DNA of 64,000 nt from Flammeovirga sp. OC4 (GTDB taxonomy: Bacteria; Bacteroidota; Bacteroidia; Cytophagales; Flammeovirgaceae): the NCBI RefSeq assembly GCF_000812565.1, contig NZ_JTAM01000008.1, positions 1 to 64,000 on the forward strand. The letters are read 5' to 3'. The notes beneath the pieces were generated by a model. It saw only the letters and a program-made list of their open reading frames with translations, searched no databases and had not been told where the DNA came from. Shown piece after piece: positions 62,001 to 64,000 of the stretch. The translations under genes were made by a program, and so were the position numbers. Each line of letters starts with the position of its first letter. The stretch's first letter is position 1.

Positions 62001-64000
62001 CTTGGTTAGTATTGATATCGAATGTTAAACCTTTGAGTTTCGCATTGCTACCGCAATTGATTGGCGTAGTTAATAAATCATTTTCAAGTACAGGAGTTTT
62101 GAAGAAAGAAACAGCAACTTCTTCAGTCGTAATACATGGCTGAGATGCGTTTACATTATTATTAATTATTTCTAATTGATAACGTAAATCGATTCGAGTT
62201 TCTCCTTGATCAAAAATAGGGTTGTTCACAACTAAATCTCTTGCTTGATCATTGACCATTGAAACAGATCCGTTTGTATTCGTAAGTAGAGTCCATTGAT
62301 AAGAATAATCACTAACTACTTCGTTAAATGGCTGTATTACTATTTCACTAGCACAACTATCATTACTTGCTTTTGTAATCGAGAAGTCAATCATTGGAAC
62401 TCTAAAGAAGACCAAAGTGTGTTGTTGTGTGTCAGAACATCCACCTTCATTTGGATTGTTGGCTGTTAATTCAAAAGTGACTTCAATTTGTGATCTTCCG
62501 GCACTAAAATCATTATTCCCAAAATAGAGGTCAATGTTCTGATTGTTGTTTTGTGCATTTAAAATAGAAGAAGAATTACCGCTATATCCATCAATTGAAA
62601 CAATAGTCCAATTATAATTAAAGCCATTGATTATCTCATCACCAAGAGGTTTAATAGTGACAGAGTCTAATGCACACCCAGAATGATTATCTGTAAATGA
62701 AATCATAGGTTGACGAGCAATTGAGATAGTGTAACTAGTGTCGGCGTCACAATCGGTATTCAATTGATTTTCTGCATGTACATTATACTTTGCAGTGATT
62801 AATGCACTTCCTGAAGGGAAATCAGCAGGGATTCCATCAATTGTCATACTACCGACTGTTGATGTATTGACATTTGTAAATGCTGTGATATCGGCATTGT
62901 TATCAGTGTAAATACTATCAATTGTCCAAGTGTAAGCATAATTGTCAGTTCTTGGCTCTACGGTTTGTAAAGTGATGTCGTTATTGTCGCAAGTACTAAA
63001 ATTATTTGTACTTAAGGCTAAAAGAGCATCTCTATCAAAGATAACCGTCACTTGATCACTCGAAGTACAACCATTATCTGAGTTGGTGACTGTTAATTCA
63101 TAAACGGATGTAACTCTAACAGCATTTTGAGGGAAATTAGGGTTGTGATTTAAAGTTAAAGTATGATTGTTTAAATTACTTTCTAATGGTTTGATATTAG
63201 AAGCTAACAAATCAATACCATTATCTGTAGTAACACTAATCGGTGTCCATTGATAAGTAAAACCTGCGTTTTCATTGTCAATCGGGAATAATGTCACTTC
63301 TGAGTCCATACAAGCAGGGGTGAGATTTAAATGGCTTAAACTTGCTTGAGGTGTTCTAAAGAAAGTGAAATTATAAGTTTCGTTTCCGGTACAAGCTCCA
63401 GAATTGTTGGTAACAAAAACGCTGTATGAAACATCAATTCTATGACTTAATGAATCAAATGATACAACGGAGAACTGTGTGTCTTGATTTTGAGGGTCCA
63501 AATGAGTAACGTTAATAGATCCGCCATTAACAGCAACTTCGGTCCATGTGTAGTTATAATTCGGAATAGATTCGGTGCCAAATGGACGAATGATATTGAC
63601 TAATTCACAATTGGTACTGTCTAAAGATTGTGTACTACTCAGTATAGGAACTCTATAAAATGTTGCTTCAATTGTATCCTTATCTGTACACCCTGGTGAT
63701 TGACCATTTTCAACACTTACTTCATATTCGTATGTAATTTCACTACTTCCCGTTGGGAAGAAGCCTTCCATGTCCACTGGTGAATTGATAGTGTAAGTAT
63801 TTTCACTTTGCACTACTTGAGGAGCTATTAATGTCTCTGTATTAGGATTATTGTCAACTCTTGTGTCTAATAACGTCCATAAGTAATTAAAGTCAGGGAC
63901 ATATGATTCTTGAGTAGTGAGCAATATCGATGTTGATGAACATACAGGGGTAATAGGTTGTAGTGAAGCGGTAGGGGTTCTGTAAAAAGTAAATGTAACT
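59041..64000 (-). CDS. giant tandem-repeat surface protein, T9SS type B (partial, N-terminus off the window)
   Basis: The open frame continues to the window end without a start, so only the C-terminal 1650 or so residues are seen. At least eleven units of about 100 residues follow one another. Each ends in a V-F-x-R-T/Q/V-P-like motif and begins with a Cys and a FNYxW-like strand, an immunoglobulin or PKD-like fold. Two PKD-like domains and shorter STGETT-containing beta-modules follow. The last 95 residues are the gliding-motility/type B T9SS C-terminal domain, with NAFTPNGDGINDEF, a WG-E turn and a final strand run. It would be exported through the type IX system and attached outside the cell, probably as an adhesin. 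The conserved Cys pairs may form disulphides. A terminator follows the stop codon. Confidence 0.85.
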   Translation of the reverse strand, partial: VTFTFYRTPTASLQPITPVCSSTSILLTTQESYVPDFNYLWTLLDTRVDNNPNTETLIAPQVVQSENTYTINSPVDMEGFFPTGSSEITYEYEVSVENGQSPGCTDKDTIEATFYRVPILSSTQSLDSTNCELVNIIRPFGTESIPNYNYTWTEVAVNGGSINVTHLDPQNQDTQFSVVSFDSLSHRIDVSYSVFVTNNSGACTGNETYNFTFFRTPQASLSHLNLTPACMDSEVTLFPIDNENAGFTYQWTPISVTTDNGIDLLASNIKPLESNLNNHTLTLNHNPNFPQNAVRVTSVYELTVTNSDNGCTSSDQVTVIFDRDALLALSTNNFSTCDNNDITLQTVEPRTDNYAYTWTIDSIYTDNNADITAFTNVNTSTVGSMTIDGIPADFPSGSALITAKYNVHAENQLNTDCDADTSYTISIARQPMISFTDNHSGCALDSVTIKPLGDEIINGFNYNWTIVSIDGYSGNSSSILNAQNNNQNIDLYFGNNDFSAGRSQIEVTFELTANNPNEGGCSDTQQHTLVFFRVPMIDFSITKASNDSCASEIVIQPFNEVVSDYSYQWTLLTNTNGSVSMVNDQARDLVVNNPIFDQGETRIDLRYQLEIINNNVNASQPCITTEEVAVSFFKTPVLENDLLTTPINCGSNAKLKGLTFDINTNQDSNYVFDWSINNLTGGTIDTVSVLDSLLIDVNEFDQGSGEINFTIDLMAHNSHQYNTCFANETRSLTFYRTPQVSLNSSATDLCENNQFTITTGEEAVSEFNYNWSFNITDDIGNNTGTVDSTSNGSRGHALIVSNPTFPTGASYIEIEATLEVLNGNSGCSDTESITLRFHRQPELSIVSSNSNACDNNTIILTPLQSEVQNFTYTWERLRMSSDIDSVNGADIQISSMSDYQVIVENPTFPNGAAQLSAWYKLTVSNPSNPYCTIVSDSIEVTFFRSPISALGEDLQAGCDSSIMTINPINEEFIGNFNYNWTINRIDTDQRTSDTRASVTINNASTYQPTFEVTTIPGDASWVKAYISLTTENQLNNCGTSTDEIAVTFLRTPTVSLPADMADCQERVFFLSPNETNWSGMDYEWEVIESMGGSINNQSNMNSYLASLSEPVFNSNSFEVNSTIVLRVKNKENSNCVAIDTMNIVFNRTPIANFVVDQGFGCQNELIHFSTRNAEVPHAGSVFEWDFNNDGNYEIQTSGDTTYTFTKEGDHPVSMRIITPAGCISDKYTSIVPIHEIPTPSFTFNDICIGEVAQFINTTPQLNQSGDHGIRAVKWDFDYSEINGALFDAYETNTSFQYPEAGTFAVLVEVTNNGGCTNTYIDSITVTPLPVVTLPSDVWICEGLATTLTPEVDVPVTYLWSTGETTQAIEVAPQEETTYTLTVTNSQGCVNTHDITVHIIPDIDMDREQESCETEAITFDARIPDYEETVQTYIWSTGETTPTIDVLENGVYSVRTMVEHSSGTMCEFTHEFEAIFHPNPEMVLEDTTFCFEFGDLLQVGAIEGENFTYQWNTGETSRVVTRDRSGTYTVVVTDETHATRCSTVDTIFINQICPARMNTPNAFTPNGDGINDEFLLEPAYAVDIDLHIFNNWGESIFHKEYKTSSEASSPGNGWDGQYKGADMISGNYTYTIRYTSQKDGSVTEKTGQILLIR

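Overview
The window looks like chromosome of a low-GC marine Bacteroidota, most likely order Cytophagales and close to Flammeovirga. The taxonomy is inferred, not computed. The support is: promoter -7 elements of the Bacteroidota form TAnnTTTG in front of several genes, no usual Shine-Dalgarno sequences, type IX secretion C-terminal signals of both type A and type B, a CarboxypepD-reg/OMP_b-brl TonB-type receptor, an HYC_CC_PP-type cysteine protein, a DUF177-rpmF-fabH-efp-accB-accC run, and a bacterial geranylgeranylglyceryl phosphate synthase homologue.

Layout. 1-11.8 kb is a copper/heavy-metal export block on the + strand: a small Cys/His-rich secreted protein, a CusA-type RND pump, a TolC channel, a CusB adaptor with a metal-binding N-terminus, a divergent lipoxygenase-like protein, and a CopA-type P-type ATPase, closed by a strong terminator. 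11.85-12.87 kb has no gene but holds T-rich repeats and a string of four hairpins. 12.9-17.1 kb is a TonB-type outer-membrane protein whose stop overlaps the start of an unusual 7TM sensor fused to an IS1595-type zinc ribbon and helix-turn-helix. 17.2-20.2 kb is a minus-strand operon of LytS-like kinase, LytTR regulator and a lipoprotein with three CBM48-like modules. 20.3-27.6 kb holds two secreted unknowns, an M42 peptidase with a DtxR-type repressor, a glycosyltransferase with an acyl-CoA reductase, a DUF4159 protein and rsmE.

27.7-32.3 kb is the DUF177-rpmF-fabH-efp-accB-accC cluster, which links fatty-acid initiation, acetyl-CoA carboxylase and translation. 32.6-33.9 kb is a lone tyrosine recombinase. 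33.9-48 kb is mostly minus strand: DUF2147, TolC, serine dehydratase beta, a beta-propeller, Nif3, a universal stress protein, a lipoprotein hydrolase, an EamA transporter, an FG-GAP T9SS cargo, a Dph6-like PP-loop protein, an LptF/G permease and pyruvate kinase. 48-58.7 kb holds GGGP synthase, a DEAD-box helicase, murQ, an unknown, a TrmH methyltransferase, a beta-lactamase-like hydrolase, a FAH-family enzyme, a C4 zinc-ribbon coiled-coil protein, tRNA-Met(CAT), adenine deaminase and a small beta-barrel protein. 59-64 kb is the C-terminal 1650 or so residues of a giant repeat protein that runs off the window edge.

Most of the window is ordinary core genome. The parts most worth a second look are the membrane sensor fused to a transposase-derived DNA-binding module and translationally coupled to a TonB-type receptor, the hairpin string upstream of that pair, and the lipoxygenase-like protein with an altered iron-ligand set inside the copper cluster.
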